Source: Albula goreensis
Lineage: Eukaryota; Chordata; Actinopteri; Albuliformes; Albulidae
DNA length: 64,000 bases
Assembly (NCBI GenBank): GCA_022829145.1
Contig: CM040744.1
Location: 868,001-932,000, forward strand
Reading direction: 5' to 3'
This document shows positions 1-12,214 of this stretch, piece after piece. The position numbers and the translations under genes were made by a program. The notes under the pieces are model-generated. The model did no database searches, was not told where the DNA came from, and saw only the letters and a list, made by a program, of their open reading frames with translations. Position 1 is the stretch's first letter. Each line of letters opens with the position of its first letter.

Positions 1-1291
1 CAAAAGCATATAGCTCTTCTCCAAATACTTTTTTAGTCATGCATTTTTGAAAATTTGGCCCTCGGAGCAAAATTTCATGATTTTTGAGATTCCTTGTATG
101 TGTTTTCTAATCCTCAAATTGCTTAATTTTCATTGGATTGGGATGAAATTTATACTTAACATCCAAGAAGCCTTATAATTTGCAACATGTATTCATGTAA
201 ATAGTTGTGGCTGAATGTTTTACAGTAATCAAATTAATCAAAATAAATAGTTTTTTTACTGACCATTTGCAACCAAATTTTGATTCTGTGTAGTATTAAT
301 ATAGTTCTAGCACATCTACAAATTTTTGGTCCTAAAAAATTGAGTGCTACAGATCTTGCCAAATGTAGCTTCGGAGCTGAAAAAACCCACTTTTTAAGAT
401 ATTTTGACTGTTTATTTTTCTGAGAAGGATTATTGTCATTTCCTTGAAACTTTTTTTATGGGAAAGTGTTAATTCATAATTCATTGCAGATATATAAAAA
501 ATGTAAAGATGTTACAGTACTCCTTCATCATTTAATCATTTTTTGAAAATAGTAAATTTTTTGTACTTTTCACTGGCTTCCAAGGAGATCCCTGGTGAGC
601 TGGCATGGAATGACTGATGTGTATGTATGTATGTATGTATGTATGTGTGTGTGTGTGTGTGTGTCCACACCTGAATATTTGCGTGTATGTATGTTTGTAT
701 GTATGTATGTGTGAGTACCTTTGGGTATGTGCATGCATGAATGAATGCATAAAATCGTGAGCGTACACAATAGTAGGAGGCGGGAGCAGTCAGATTAACT
801 CAATGCTTTCCAGTTTTCCTCTCTCAGCCTGTGATTGGCCAGTAAATGTAATTTGATGCTTGAAGGTAGGTGATCCTCCCTTCGCAATTGACAATTGGTA
901 CGTCTAACCACAGGCAAATGATTTTGAAAGTTCTGAAAAATTGCCTAATCTTCGATCAGTTTTTGCTTAGAAATTCTTCGACAAGCTCTGAAACTTTGCC
1001 TTGTTTGACGTAGCTCACTGTTATTCTCCTGACTTTTGAAAAAAATTCTTTAATTTAACCATTCTACATTAAGCAGAGAGCAGAGACACGAACATTGAAA
1101 ATGTGTACCGGCGACGTAAGAAGTCAATTACCTCCGTGAGCAGTAGCCTATTTTAGGTTTTTTTCAAAAACTTGCATACATAATAATCTGATGCGTTATT
1201 TAGAATATTTAAAAATAAAAGTGCTCAGATAGGCTATTTATAAAAATATATGTGTGAATACAAATTTAAAAGTCTCTAGCTAATATAGAAG
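1..1291. other. Intergenic, AT-rich, no gene seen
   Basis: AT-rich DNA with no coding exon, RNA gene or transposon that I recognise. The only clear structure is a tetranucleotide/dinucleotide microsatellite at 617-664 and a weaker continuation to about 735. The open frames over the microsatellite read as His/Thr-rich translations of the repeat and are not genes. Confidence 0.6.
617..664. repeat. (GTAT)n(GT)n microsatellite
   Basis: Seven or so GTAT units pass directly into a pure GT run. A second short GTAT-like stretch follows at about 685-712. Compound microsatellites of this kind usually grow by replication slippage. Confidence 0.95.
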
Positions 1292-1397
1292 GGCCAAATT
1301 CAGACCCGCACTTAAGTGCATTTTCCGTGTAAGTCTCCCAGTCTCACAATGGTAAATTACACGGAAAAAGCACTTCAGTGCAGGTCAGAATTAGGCC
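1292..1397. repeat. Short foldback (hairpin) element, MITE-like
   Basis: Two 41-base arms (1292-1332 and 1357-1397) are inverted complements at 36 of 41 positions, with a loop of about 24 bases. Both arms start or end with GGCC and contain a shared block reading TTTTCCGTGTAA. A 41-bp imperfect palindrome is far beyond chance, so this is probably a non-autonomous DNA element or a fragment of one. No target-site duplication is clear. The family is not identified. Confidence 0.75.
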
Positions 1398-2527
1398 TGA
1401 AGGTAGTAACATTTATTAATTATTTTCATTGCTTATTTACATAAATAATGCCATTCTATGATGAAATATTACGTTGCATACCTAGTTTTTTTTTACAAAA
1501 ACAATAAAATTGATGAAGCGAAATCATTTTAATGGTAATTTCTCTGTGTAGTTCTCATAGATGATAACCTCATACATTTGAAGACATAATACTAATGCAA
1601 AAATGACCCTATTCTTGAAGCAAACTTACAGGCTAATAATTCTTGGGAAATAATTCAAATGTAATATTTCTTTAATATTTTGTTTTTTTAAAATGTTTTT
1701 TTAAATGTTGCCATTTACTAAACCTTATTTGTCTTTGACACTCTACTGCTTAGCTTCCCTCCTCACAGCAAATTTTTTGAGACACCAGCCGCCACTGGTG
1801 TGTGTGTGTGTGTCTGGGAGAGGAGGCCACCTATCCCATGAGGCCTTGCAGAGATGAGCTCGTGGCTGTCAGGTCTCTTTCTCCCAGTGTGAGTCCGGCC
1901 TCTCCACATCCAGGTCCATTAATCAGATCCCACTGCAGACAGTCCTACTCAGACCCCAAGTATTTAAAGCTGTTTTTGCCTGCCTATTATTCTTATCTTT
2001 CTTATTGGTGCTCTTATTATTTTATTGTAATTCTGTGTGCATGGTTATAATTAGGTTATTAATAATTTTCTCCCATACTCAGTTTGTTTCAGTGTAATTG
2101 GATGCAAATTGCATAGCTGTCATGTAACATATTTTTTGCTTGGTAAGTGGTTGGCTGTTGGTTTTTTCTTGGGTGGGGGGTGGTGGGGGGTGGTGGGGGG
2201 GGAGTAATTAGCTTTCTCTGCAATATCCACTTATTAATTAGGGAAACCTTTTTCTGGGTGCACCAGTTAGCTTGTTTGGCTCCGATGCTCTTTTTTTGCA
2301 GTGTTGATGTCTCGGAGTTTCTTCCATCTTTCTGCTGTGCGCTGAATATGGAAGCCAAAACATCGAACCGCATCTTGGCATGCGTAAATAACTTGTGTCC
2401 AAGGGCACGGAGCTAGATCTCTCTGAGGAGCCGAACTCTTACAGAGCAACAATTTCCACAACTTATAATGAGTCTGACAACAAGTTGCCGCAAAATGGAA
2501 TATCAATAAAGAGGGACTTAATATATT
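1398..2527. other. Intergenic, no gene seen
   Basis: AT-rich sequence with a short GT run near 1798-1813 and a G-run block at 2171-2203. The open frames here lack splice context, family similarity or plausible composition. Confidence 0.5.
2171..2203 (+). other. G-run block, potential G-quadruplex
   Basis: The plus strand has six or more runs of at least three G separated by one or two bases (pattern GGGTGGGGGGTGGTGGGGGG). Runs this dense and close fit the intramolecular quadruplex pattern. There is no gene nearby, so any function is unknown. Confidence 0.6.
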
Positions 2528-2640
2528 GTAGCAGAGTGTAATGATTAAATTTGGCTTGTCACCCAGATGCCGCTAGTTCAAATACAAGGTATTTCCTTGC
2601 TATGGTATCCAAGGGCAGTTTTCTGAAGGTAGTCTGGGGG
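2528..2640 (+). mobile_element. Decayed tRNA-derived SINE head
   Basis: The order of parts matches the head of fish tRNA-derived SINEs: a GAGTGTAATGATTAAAT stretch resembling an A box at about 2535, then a GGCTTGTCACCC segment, then a TAGTTCAAATAC stretch resembling a B box at about 2574. The body decays beyond 2610 and no tail can be defined. Assignment is by pattern only. Confidence 0.5.
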
Positions 2641-2754
2641 TGTCCAACTCAAGAGCTGAGGGTTTGCAGTTTATGCAACTTTTGGGGATTTCCTTTCAAT
2701 CAGCTGCTAGTTTTTTTTGGAAAATAAAGTGTTCCAACCTTTTACCTGATTTTG

Positions 2755-3105
2755 GTAACACTTGAGCCGTGTTCCATAAAACATACATATTGCTATAATA
2801 ACCATGACATAACACCTGTCATAACCTGTCATGACAGTGTCTCGTAGTTTATAGCAAATCCCATTACATTGTCAGAATGCATCAATATATGTTATAACAG
2901 ACGTTGACATAACGGCTTCACTGGGCACATAAGCGCTGTTATGTCAGCATATGTTATAATCTTTTGTCGATGGATGCTTTATGACAGTCTTATGCCATGC
3001 GTCGTAAGCTGCGAGACACTGTCATGTCTGGTTATGACAGGTATTGTATCATGCTCACGATAATGTTATGTAGGCCTTATATTGAAATAAAGTGTCACTA
3101 TGACT
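2755..3105. mobile_element. Foldback MITE, about 350 bp
   Basis: A long imperfect palindrome centred near 2930. The left arm holds CACCTGTCATAACC, GACAGTGTCTCG and TGACATAACGGCT; the right arm holds their inverted complements in mirrored order. The left end reads GGTAACACTT and the right end AAAGTGTCAC, so the termini are also roughly inverted. It has no coding capacity. A diverged fragment of the same family lies at 34505-34615. The superfamily is not established. Confidence 0.75.
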
Positions 3106-3389
3106 TTAATTAAGCATTTAAGTGCAGACACACTGAAAACCGGCAGACGCTACAGCCCTCTGGGACCGTGGTGGGTGACAGGCTGTGTAAAAACCATCTT
3201 CCGTAGGATAAAATGCGTTGATTTTATTGGAGTGTGGAGCTCGGCGGCGTCTCTCAGCTGGCTGGTGTGGAGTAGCAGAATTGCTGGCTCATCCACACCT
3301 CTGCCGGTGGAGTTTAAGAGGAGACTAATCCAACTGCTGAGCTGTGCGCCACATCAGCCGAACGGAGATGAGCAGTCTATGAAAACAGA

Positions 3390-3872
3390 GGGGACCACGG
3401 GAGGGAGGGAGAGACAGGGAGATGGATTGGAGAAGAGGGGAGACTAGAGAGAGAGGAAGAGAGAGAGAGAGATAGAATGAGCCAGGATTTGAGAGAGCAA
3501 GGGAGAAGGCTAGGGTGTGGGATAACATGGAGAAAAGGTGGGGGGAAGGGTCAGGCTGAAAAGGAAAGAGGTGTAATGGAAGAGCTAGAGAAAGACAAAA
3601 ATCAATGATGGTGAGAGAGAGTGAGGGCATACTGAGGATGGTCAGAAATGGCAGGGAGAGAGAGGGAGTTTGGGGGAGAAAAAGAGGGGTAGTGAAAGAG
3701 AGAGAAACAAGGGAAAAGAAAGAGAGTGAAAGATAAGGAGAGAGAGAGAGAGAGATAAAGGGATCAGGAAAGAGGCAGTGAGAGAATGAGAATAAGTGGG
3801 TAAGAAAGAATGAGATTGAGACAGATAGATTGGGAGAGTGATCTAAAGAGAGGGAGAGTGGGAGAGAGAGAG

Positions 3873-3912
<40 letters not shown>

Positions 3913-3977
3913 GCTCATCATGCCACAGTAACCAGATGACACAGAGATACCCCTGGCCTTGGCGTCACCATGGGGAT

Positions 3978-4010
<33 letters not shown>
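3390..4010 (+). repeat. Long polypurine (GA-rich) tract followed by (GA)n and (GT)n
   Basis: About 520 bases of the plus strand (3390-3908) are nearly all G and A, ending in a pure (GA)n run at about 3871-3908. A short unique stretch follows, then pure (GT)n at about 3979-4010. Open frames here are Arg/Glu or Ser/Leu-rich translations of the repeat and are not genes. Long homopurine tracts can form triplexes. Confidence 0.9.
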
Positions 4011-4140
4011 GGGGGGTGGCTGATGCCATCAGGATACCGCTGTGCGGGGCGCCCTTCTCTTCGTCATTTATTCATACCACAGAGCATGCTAAATTAGTGC
4101 TCGTTAGCCTCCGACTGTTTGTTTTATTTTATTTGACATC

Positions 4141-4275
4141 ATTAGCCCCCCGATCGAGGGGGAGTGGTGGGGTGGGGTGGGGGCGGTGGTGAGTGAGGTG
4201 GGGTTGGGGGGGTGGTTTACAATCTCACCTAGCAACCTAGCTCCTAGAGGTAGGTGTTGTGGGGGGGGTGAGGAG
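4141..4275 (+). other. G-rich block with many G runs
   Basis: The plus strand carries repeated runs of three to eight G (for example 4160-4215 and 4259-4276) separated by T, A or GT. It is quadruplex-prone by pattern. It sits between the purine tract and a CpG-rich segment. Confidence 0.6.
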
Positions 4276-4479
4276 GGGGCCATGCATTCAGATGTAGCCT
4301 GACTTAATCTCTCTGGGCCCCCTTTAACTTAGCAAACAACTCTGCCGCTGTTTGGTTCAGATGCCTCTCACAATGGTACCATAACTATCTCTTATGTCCA
4401 CCACAGGGACTGTCTCCTGGCCTTTTTATTGAGTTTCAGGGCCTTCTTCTTTTCAAATTGTTTTTTTCGTTTGATCTTT

Positions 4480-4860
4480 GTTATGGGTCATCAACGGCGC
4501 CATTAAATTCGTCGTATCGCCGTCGTCCAAGCTGCCGTTGTCCCCGTCGTCGCTGTCGTCATCCTCAACGGCGCCTTCACCGTCATCAGCTTTGCGTGTT
4601 AATTAAGCTCTGCTGGCATTTGCCTGGCGCGTCAGTGGTCGCGAGCCCCAGCGTGAGGCCGTGAGGCTGGAAGGCTACCGCGGAAACCGGGGAGGCTCGC
4701 TGCTGAACCTGTTACGCACACACACAGAGCCCGACCGAGGCAGCCTCCGACCGACTCTTCCTGTTCCGTCCAATCTCCTTCTGACACCGACCGGGTCGCC
4801 CGACCTGGTCATTCCTGTCACCCGTCTTCCCTAGAAGAGTGCTTGATCCACAGCGCCTTC
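4480..4860. other. CpG-rich segment with degenerate CGT trinucleotide repeat
   Basis: CpG dinucleotides cluster here against a CpG-poor background. At 4510-4565 the sequence is an imperfect CGT/CGC trinucleotide repeat, bounded on both sides by the direct repeat CAACGGCGCC (about 4492 and 4568). No exon, start codon context or splice signal is convincing. It could be a small regulatory CpG cluster or a decayed repeat. Confidence 0.4.
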
Positions 4861-7800
4861 AAGGAGAATTATAAAATAAAAAAGACAGCAAGATCTGCAA
4901 ACTGGTAAGATCATCATATATTTTACATTTGAAATTGATCAAAAGGCTGGATATGGAATTGAAGCGGTCACCACAAAGTAAAAAAATTGGAAGTTAAAGT
5001 TACCCTTGAGAATAAAAATGTCTAAAATAGTGGTTTACAGTGTGTCAGTTTTGAGTTTTGAGTTCTACACCAACAATGTAAGTTTTGAGTTTTCAGTGTT
5101 GAGGAATATGGTGTTTTTGGGATGTCATCAAAGTATACACTAATCAGTTGCCTGTACTTTTCAGAAAGTTGTTTTTTGATAGTATTTTAAATAAATGATA
5201 TCAGTATTGCACCCACCATCTGCTGGTGGTTTGGATGAAGCTAATGTCTGAAGCGCTGCTCCACCATATGGAGAGATAAATGATTCAGAGATCTCTCTCT
5301 GAGAGTTGGTCAAGAAAGCTGTCGACATATCTGTGAAGTCGGAGGCAAGTCTCTTGAAGCTTTTCATTACAGAAAACGTAAAAATAAAAATGCAAAAAAA
5401 AAAAAAATAGTATTTAACATTCAACGCTCACGGTGAAGGCACACATGTTTGGTAGCGCAAGGGGAAGAAAACTGATGTTGCCTCTGAACTTCTCAGACAA
5501 CCTTCACCCCTCCCCCCCCCCCACGGTTTCTGAAGTCCAAAATCCCCATTGTATGATAGGAAGGGGTATAAAAAGCGTACAGTTTTTCCTCGAGGCGCTG
5601 ATAATACGTCTCCCTTTGGTTTTCCCTCTCTGACTCGCCCTCCTCTTCATTAGAGCCTCATTTTCTCTCCGCGATTTGAAGTTGGGTGACAGCGAATCAA
5701 TGACAAGTGTGTTTGCTTTCATCCGCGCGCTGCGGTTCGCGATCGTGACTAAATTGAGACGGGGCCTACCACAGAATCTCCCTGCAGCCTTTTAGTTGGA
5801 TTGGTGATTTGGTCGTCTACCGTGGGGACAAAAATCTTTTGATGTTGAAAAACTTTCAAGTCATCTTGTTTCTGCCCATTTCGGAATATATCATGGTGAC
5901 AGAGAAAAGAGACCCGTTTTTGATACCTTCAAACTACCATCCTGCACTAGCCTTTTATGTTCAGAAATTTCCCAAATATCAAATATAACATGGGCCCTGT
6001 TTTGTAGATTAACATTTTGTTTTTGGCTCTCTTTGTGAATTTACTGAGGTTTTCTCAGACTGTTCTGTCTGAGGTTTTCTCATCCAGACAGAATGTATGT
6101 TGTGTGTTAACTACAGTGGTTTCCATAAGAATAAAAGTACACTCATGACACTTAGAACACTTGTGGCTGTAGTGACATTTAATGAATGGCCATTGTCCCC
6201 AAGACCAGGGAATCAATTAAGTAAAGATTTTCCAATGAAGGTGAATATAATGATGCATCTAACAAATGTATACCCTTCAGTAGTACAACACACACACACA
6301 CACACACACAATCCACAGTCTTAATCTCTACATCTCCCGGCTGATTCAACAGGTCTGCAATAAAGTGAAAAAACTGTCCTCAGACCATAGTGATCTAAAA
6401 CACATATTTCCAATTATTATTTTCAAGAACAAAAAAAGCAGTTTGTGTTTTTTTCTCCACAGCCCTCTGTACATTATTTATTTACCGTTAAATAATTTAT
6501 GGTCTTTGTAACAAACACAGTTGGAATATTAAACAGAAAAAAGGGGAATTAAATAGGAGATCAGGTAAAAAATGATGCTTTAGTTATTGCATAAAAGAAG
6601 GAGAATGACATTAAACAGACTCTGGTAGGCTCTTTTTAAGGCATGTCTTTATGTAGATGGCATTGGTTTTGGTAAAGCGATACAAAGTGCATACAATGCC
6701 TCCCCCGCAAGGTGTTGGAACAGAAGATTAGCACGGCAGGTCCAAATTTTTGGATATCTATTTTTTTTACGTTCCAAAATACAGAGAGAACAGTCACTCA
6801 CAGTCTGTCGCCACACAGCTCTCAGTATGAATAATAGATGGCAAAGCCTGCTTAAAAATGCACCCACAACCTTTTTACCATTCAATAAAAGGAAGTGCCA
6901 ATTAGTGGCGTGTTATGAAAAAAAAAAAAAAAAAAAAAGAAGCCAGACGATAATTATCCACAAGTAAATAGTCAGGGCTGCTGTAACCTGTCACAAAAAA
7001 GCTGTTTCTTTAACGGTCGTCGATGAGCAATCAAAGGTCACTGACTTTTTGCTCAACACCTACAGCAACTCATGAGGACAATATGACGGCTTATTGCCGT
7101 CCTCTGCTCATATCCTCTTCTCGAACTGATAGGGGGAAAAAGCCCTTTTCAAATGAATAGAACCCTTGAGGCTTGAATGGAGAAAGAATGCCTTAATTGT
7201 TTTTTTCTTTCTTTTAATGAGCTCACAGCATTATCTTTTGTATTTAAAATATGTTTTGAACTCATTTTAATGCACCTCTTGCTTTGTGATTTAATGCTGT
7301 TTTCCTTTTAGAGGAAATGAAATCCTGTCAGTCCAAGACAAAAGAAAGAGCGACAGTGGAGTGGTGCGATTAACCTGTTGCTTAGCTAGGCCTAGTCTGA
7401 CTGGACGCCATCTCGAAATACGGCCTGAGCTGGAAATCAGAAGCTCATTGGTCGTTCGAAGTCAAAGGCCCCGACCAGACAAATCCTCTTCCCTAGTATA
7501 CTTAAAAAAACAGTCAGAAAAGAGAAGTGGTGGTGAGGTAGTTTACGGAATTAGTTGGAAAAGCAGCTCTCCTCATTTGCTCATTAAATTTACAGACAGA
7601 ACAGCTATGCAATCTGCAATATATGCAAGAATGTACTTTGTGTGTATGATGGCGGACCTCTTTGGTGTTGCTGTGGGGTGGATATCGCATGTGCGTAAAC
7701 ACACCAGGGCTGTGCGGGTATCCACAAAGGCTCTGCAGCTGTGCCCTATACGGAATAAAAAGGAAACGAATTAGGTCAAAAGGTGGCGCGCTCACTGAAG

Positions 7801-7882
7801 TGTCCTCCATTACTGCTCAAGGTGTTGTGGTGCCGGGATAGGTGGAGGGAGGAGCTCCCCCCCGGGCTGCTGTCAGTTCTTG
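4861..7882. other. Intergenic, no gene seen
   Basis: Three kilobases without a recognised exon or transposon. Small features: a C run at about 5511-5521, (CA)n at 6287-6310, and an A run at about 6918-6938 that could be the tail of an undetected retroposon. The longest open frames have no recognised similarity and no paired splice sites. Confidence 0.5.
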
Positions 7883-8649
7883 GCTGCGTTCTTGCGTTCC
7901 AAAACTCAAATTTGTCTCCTCCTTTCCTCTCCTCCTTTCCTCTGTGCTCCGGAAACTGATCTATGTGTCCTCCTTCCCTCCACTGTTCCAAACGAAATCT
8001 CGCTTCCTCCTTTCCTCCTTTCTCATTTCCTCCTTTCCTCCGAACGAAGGATACATCGACGTATCCTACCGTGGTAAAAGACCATCCCACTGAATATTTC
8101 ACCATTGGGAAGGTCTACAACATGTCAAGAGATTTACCAACGCTGAAGTATAAGTGCCACACTTAAACAGTAATCGGATAATTTACATTAATAGGGAAAC
8201 ATTACTGTTTGCTTTTCCAAGCATATCCATATTGACGCAATAAATTCATGTTTTTGAGTTGCGAATGGTAATTTTTCTAATGTAGAATCGAGCGAGTGAC
8301 TGTAGTGGCAGGTTTATTTATTTCCTTGTACATATGTTTATGATTAATCATGAGCAGAATGCGCGTAACTGACATTCATATTTTAATGCATGAAAAGCGC
8401 TGGCGGTGTATGAGAAGCGTGATTGGCTTAAGTGTCCTCAGAATCAACCATAGTTACTACTTCATCAATAGCTGACATAGACTTTGATGATGGGCTAATT
8501 GGATTAGCTGTTCCAATTTTCGTTTCATCTCCTCCTTTCCTCCACTTGTTTCCTCCCCTCCTTCTCTCCACATACTTCTGGGGTACGAAAGGAGGGGAGG
8601 AAATGAGTGGAGGAAAGGAGGAGATAAGAATAAGTATTGGAACGCAGCT
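7883..8649 (+). mobile_element. Non-autonomous DNA element with CT-rich inverted ends (family A, copy 1)
   Basis: The left end reads GCTGCGTT then CGTTCCAAAACTCAAA and a TCTCCTCC-rich arm. The right end is the inverted complement (GGAGGAGATAAG, then TATTGGAACGCAGC). A near-palindrome centred on ATCGACGT lies at 8045-8068. The right end itself folds into a hairpin of about 55-base arms (8508-8646). Two more copies lie at 11084-12214, which defines a repeat family. It encodes no transposase; frames through it are Ser/Pro-rich shadows of the CT tract. No target duplication is clear. Confidence 0.8.
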
Positions 8650-8699
8650 GTGGTTCCCTCCTTCAGCCTAAAGAGAATACAGGAACTTGCACAACCAAC

Positions 8700-9015
8700 A
8701 ACCTCAATAACAGACAGGTTCAGCTGGTGGTGATTTCCAATCAACCCAGGTGTGAGCACTTGCCTTCAATTAGGCCACTTATTTAAGCACAGAGAGGGGG
8801 CTGGTTGTGGGTTTTTATGTTGGTTTTGCTGTTTGCTGGCTGTGCTTCCTTTTTGTTGGATTTCATACTTTTACGTTTATTCTTTGTTTTGCAGTTTTCC
8901 TCTAAAAGGGGTAAATAAAAGGCTTTGGCCAATTTTCATTTAAACTTTTGTTGGGTTTTTCCTTCCACTCACCACTCAGCTCGGCGGTCACACCTGGTAC
9001 TGCACCACAGTGTGG
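8700..9015 (+). mobile_element. Possible solo LTR or LTR fragment
   Basis: In order on the plus strand: a TATA-like CTTATTTAAGC at about 8778, a T/G-rich stretch, an AATAAAAGG polyadenylation-like signal at about 8914, and about 75 bases later TCACACC followed by TGGTACTGCACCA at about 8997, which resembles a tRNA primer-binding site. That is the order expected across an LTR and its downstream PBS. No second LTR or retroviral-type coding region is present, and the left border is not defined. Confidence 0.3.
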
Positions 9016-11083
9016 ACACACAGCAGTACATCGTCAACAGGAAATAAGGTATATGAGAACAAAATATGCTTTGTTACAACTAAAAAAATGAGCGAAAAGA
9101 AAATGTATGACCCCCTGGTCTTGATGGAGGCTAATTTGTACGCATACAAGTCCATCATCTAAGCGGTCTCACTGGCTGTTGCTGGCTAAGCAGCGGCAAT
9201 AGGTTAATGTAAAATAAGAACCTCTCGCGATCGGTGAATGACAAGGAGGCTTTTGAAGACACGTTGTCATTTCTGCTTTTTTCCCTCCACTCCCCTCCTC
9301 CCCCTTTTCCTCCCTCTGCTGCTGCAGACCAAAAATTGAAAGTGCCGCTTTCCATTTCACGTGTCGGTAACGGACTGTCAGTAAGGATGTTACGGTGGCC
9401 CGTCACGGAGGGGAGGCGTCTCTGCCCCCCTTTTGTCAGTCAGTCCGGACCGACGGGCCCGACCCGTAACTCCACACAGCTGGCCCTGCCTCCCTTGCCT
9501 GGCTGTGACTCACAAATCACCGGTCTCAAATGGGATTTTAATGTGCGTGGGCAAAGACGGTGGGGAAATTACTGCAAATTCAATTCATTCTGGCAATGCT
9601 CTTTCAGATCCCTGGAACCAGCAGTGGCCGCACGATTTGGCTTTTCTCCCTGCCCCCGTTAGACTGCTGTGATCAATATTTTGGTGTCAAAAAAATTATT
9701 TCCTTTAAGTGTTTTTATAGTTGCCATGTTTTTTTTTTCATGCTCAATTTGGCAGCAGCCACAACCAAAATCCAATATGGCTACCACATACTGTCACAAA
9801 CCCCTAAGCTGTTTTCACAAGGGGTCACCATATGTTTGGTTTCTCCAGACCGGTTCCCTTCGGTATCCTCGTCACTGGCCAACTGACCAAATCCCCTAGC
9901 TCCCCCTCCCCCACCCCACCCCAAATATTTAATCACTTCCCACTGTAGCTTCATCTCTCAAAGTTTTAATACGGTAACTTTGAATAATAGGAATTATTTT
10001 TAAAAATCCACACAAATAAAACCAAGGCTGCCGTGAAACTTGTTAAACAAGTTTTAATTGAACATCTTAACAGACTGAAATGTTTACGATGTCTTAAAGT
10101 ACGGAAAGCCCCAAAAATTATTAACAAAGAGTGGGCTGGCATTGAACTTGCTATAACAACAGCAAAAGTGCAAAAAGCACAGTAAAAATGGCATATCTAT
10201 GAAAATACTGTCACATAATTGATGAGATTCACAATTCAAGATGTGACACCATAAAAGTATGCATGCTATGTAACCTTATCTGTGGTTCCTGCCTTGATTA
10301 TTGAGTTGCATTCGTTTAAATTTAACTTCTAAGACTAATGCGGTGCAAGAAAAAGCATGCAAAAAATATGAGAAGGAAAGTCTGAAGTAAATAACCAAAT
10401 AGGTGCATATGTTCTTTACATCACTTGCCATTTTCCTCTAATTTGGGAACTGGAAGTAAAATAGTCACCATCTTCAGGGCTGTCCAAATTTCACAGAAGA
10501 GTGTGTTCTTGTCTTCCCTCTTCCAGATTAATTACAGAGTTTATGGCAATGAGCGTTGCGTGTGAATATGACTGAGCATTGCAAGTTTGGGGAAAAAATA
10601 TGAGAAAGTATAAACACTGTCTGCTAGATTGAGCATAACTGAAAGCGTTGCTCATTAGGCCATGTCGTGACAATAAGGCCAGTGATACATGAAAGCTTCA
10701 AGCAAGAGGGGGGGATGTTGACAAATTTTAAGAGTGTAGCCTCCCAACTGCATCCAGGAAATGGCGTGTAGCATCGCTAACTCTTTCCTGTTTCAGAGGA
10801 TGATGGATCCTTTTTACCGCTTTCCTGCCAAATTGGAATGCCTTGTCCGACTCACAGGCTGGGCTTATTCCTAAAATCCCCTCTGAAGACAATCACGCCC
10901 ATGTCCAAGCGATACCAAGCCATGGTTTCTTTGCACGCTTCAGTCTAAAAGTTTAGCCTTCATGCATGTGATTCTGAGGATGACACTTCATTTGCAGCTT
11001 TGCGCAGACAGACTGTAGGTGTCTGACTGGCCAGTAGGGGTTGCTAGTGAGTAACAAGACTCAGATCTTGTAACTGATTCACT
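9016..11083. other. Intergenic, no gene seen
   Basis: No recognised exon or transposon. A mildly CpG-rich patch lies at about 9360-9480. The longest frame, 9234-9662 plus, lacks family resemblance and has no convincing flanking splice sites. Confidence 0.45.
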
Positions 11084-12214
11084 GGGTGCGTCCGTCTCCT
11101 CCTCTCCTCTGTCCCCCGGAAACTTATCTATGTGTCCTCCTTCCTTCCACTATTCCAAAAGGGTAGGAGACGAGATTTCGCCTCCTCCACTTGCCTCCTT
11201 GTTTCCTCCAAATGAAGGATACATTGATGTATCCTACCACCAAAGTCTTTTCACATTTCTGGGTGACATCATTGTGCCCATTAACTGTCAGATTAAAAGA
11301 CCATCCCACAGAATATTATGATTGGCTTAGATATCCTTGGAATCCGTCAAAGTAACACGACTTCGTCAATAGCCGGGGTTGACTTTGATGACGGGCTAAT
11401 CAGATTAGCTGTTCCAATTTTCGGGTGCGATCCAATACATCTCCTTGTCTCCTCGTTTCCTCCACTTGTCTCTACCAGAAGTATGTGGAGGTAAGCAGGG
11501 GAGGAAAAGAGTGGAGAAAAGGAGGAGATCAAATGAAAATTGGAACAGAAAATCTTATTAGCCTGTCATCAAAGTCAACATCAGCTATTGATGAAGTAGT
11601 AACTTTGACTGATTCCGAGCATACCTAAGCCAATCACACTCATATGCTGCCAGCCCTTTTCATGCATTAAAATATGAATGTCAGTTACTCGCTTTCTGCT
11701 CATGATTTAACATAAACATATGTACAAATAAAAACCTGTCGCTACGGTAACTTGCTGAATATTACATTGGTAAAATTACCATTCACAGCTCAAAACATGA
11801 ATATATTGATTCAATGTGGATATGTTTGAATAAGCAAACAGTAATGTTACACTATTTATGTAAATGATCTGTTCGTTTAAATCTGGCACTTATACTTAAG
11901 TGTTGGTAAATCCCTTGTCATGTTTTAGAACGTTTTGATGGTGAAATATTCAGTGGGATGGTCTTTTAATCTGACTGGTCGTGAGCACACTGATGTCACC
12001 CAGGATTGTGAAAAGATTTCCGCGGAAGGATTCGTCGATGTATCCTTCGTTTGGAGGAAAGGAGGAAACAAGCAAAGGATACTAAATCTCATCTCCTACG
12101 ATTCTGGAACCAGTGGAGGGAGGAAGGACACATAGATCATTTTCTGGGGCACGGAGGAGACAAAGTGGTGGTGGAAGAGAGGAGGAGATGAAATTTGAGT
12201 ATTGGAACACACCC
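11084..12214. mobile_element. Two family A elements in tail-to-tail inverted arrangement
   Basis: The segment 11084-11412 is plus-oriented and matches 7883-8507 in pieces, with an internal deletion. The segment 11548-12214 is minus-oriented and matches the whole of copy 1 in reverse complement. They share one central hairpin (11413-11547). Both halves contain a block ending AGATTAAAAGACCATCCCAC (plus-oriented reading) with an adjacent GGGTGACATCA stretch that copy 1 lacks. The outer ends read GGGTGCGT on the left and GGAACACACCC on the right. No transposase is present. Confidence 0.8.

Noticed and set aside
3325-4029. Long minus-strand frame of 234 codons
   Set aside because: It is a Ser/Leu/Pro translation of a GA-rich tract and a GT repeat, with no domain and no splice context.
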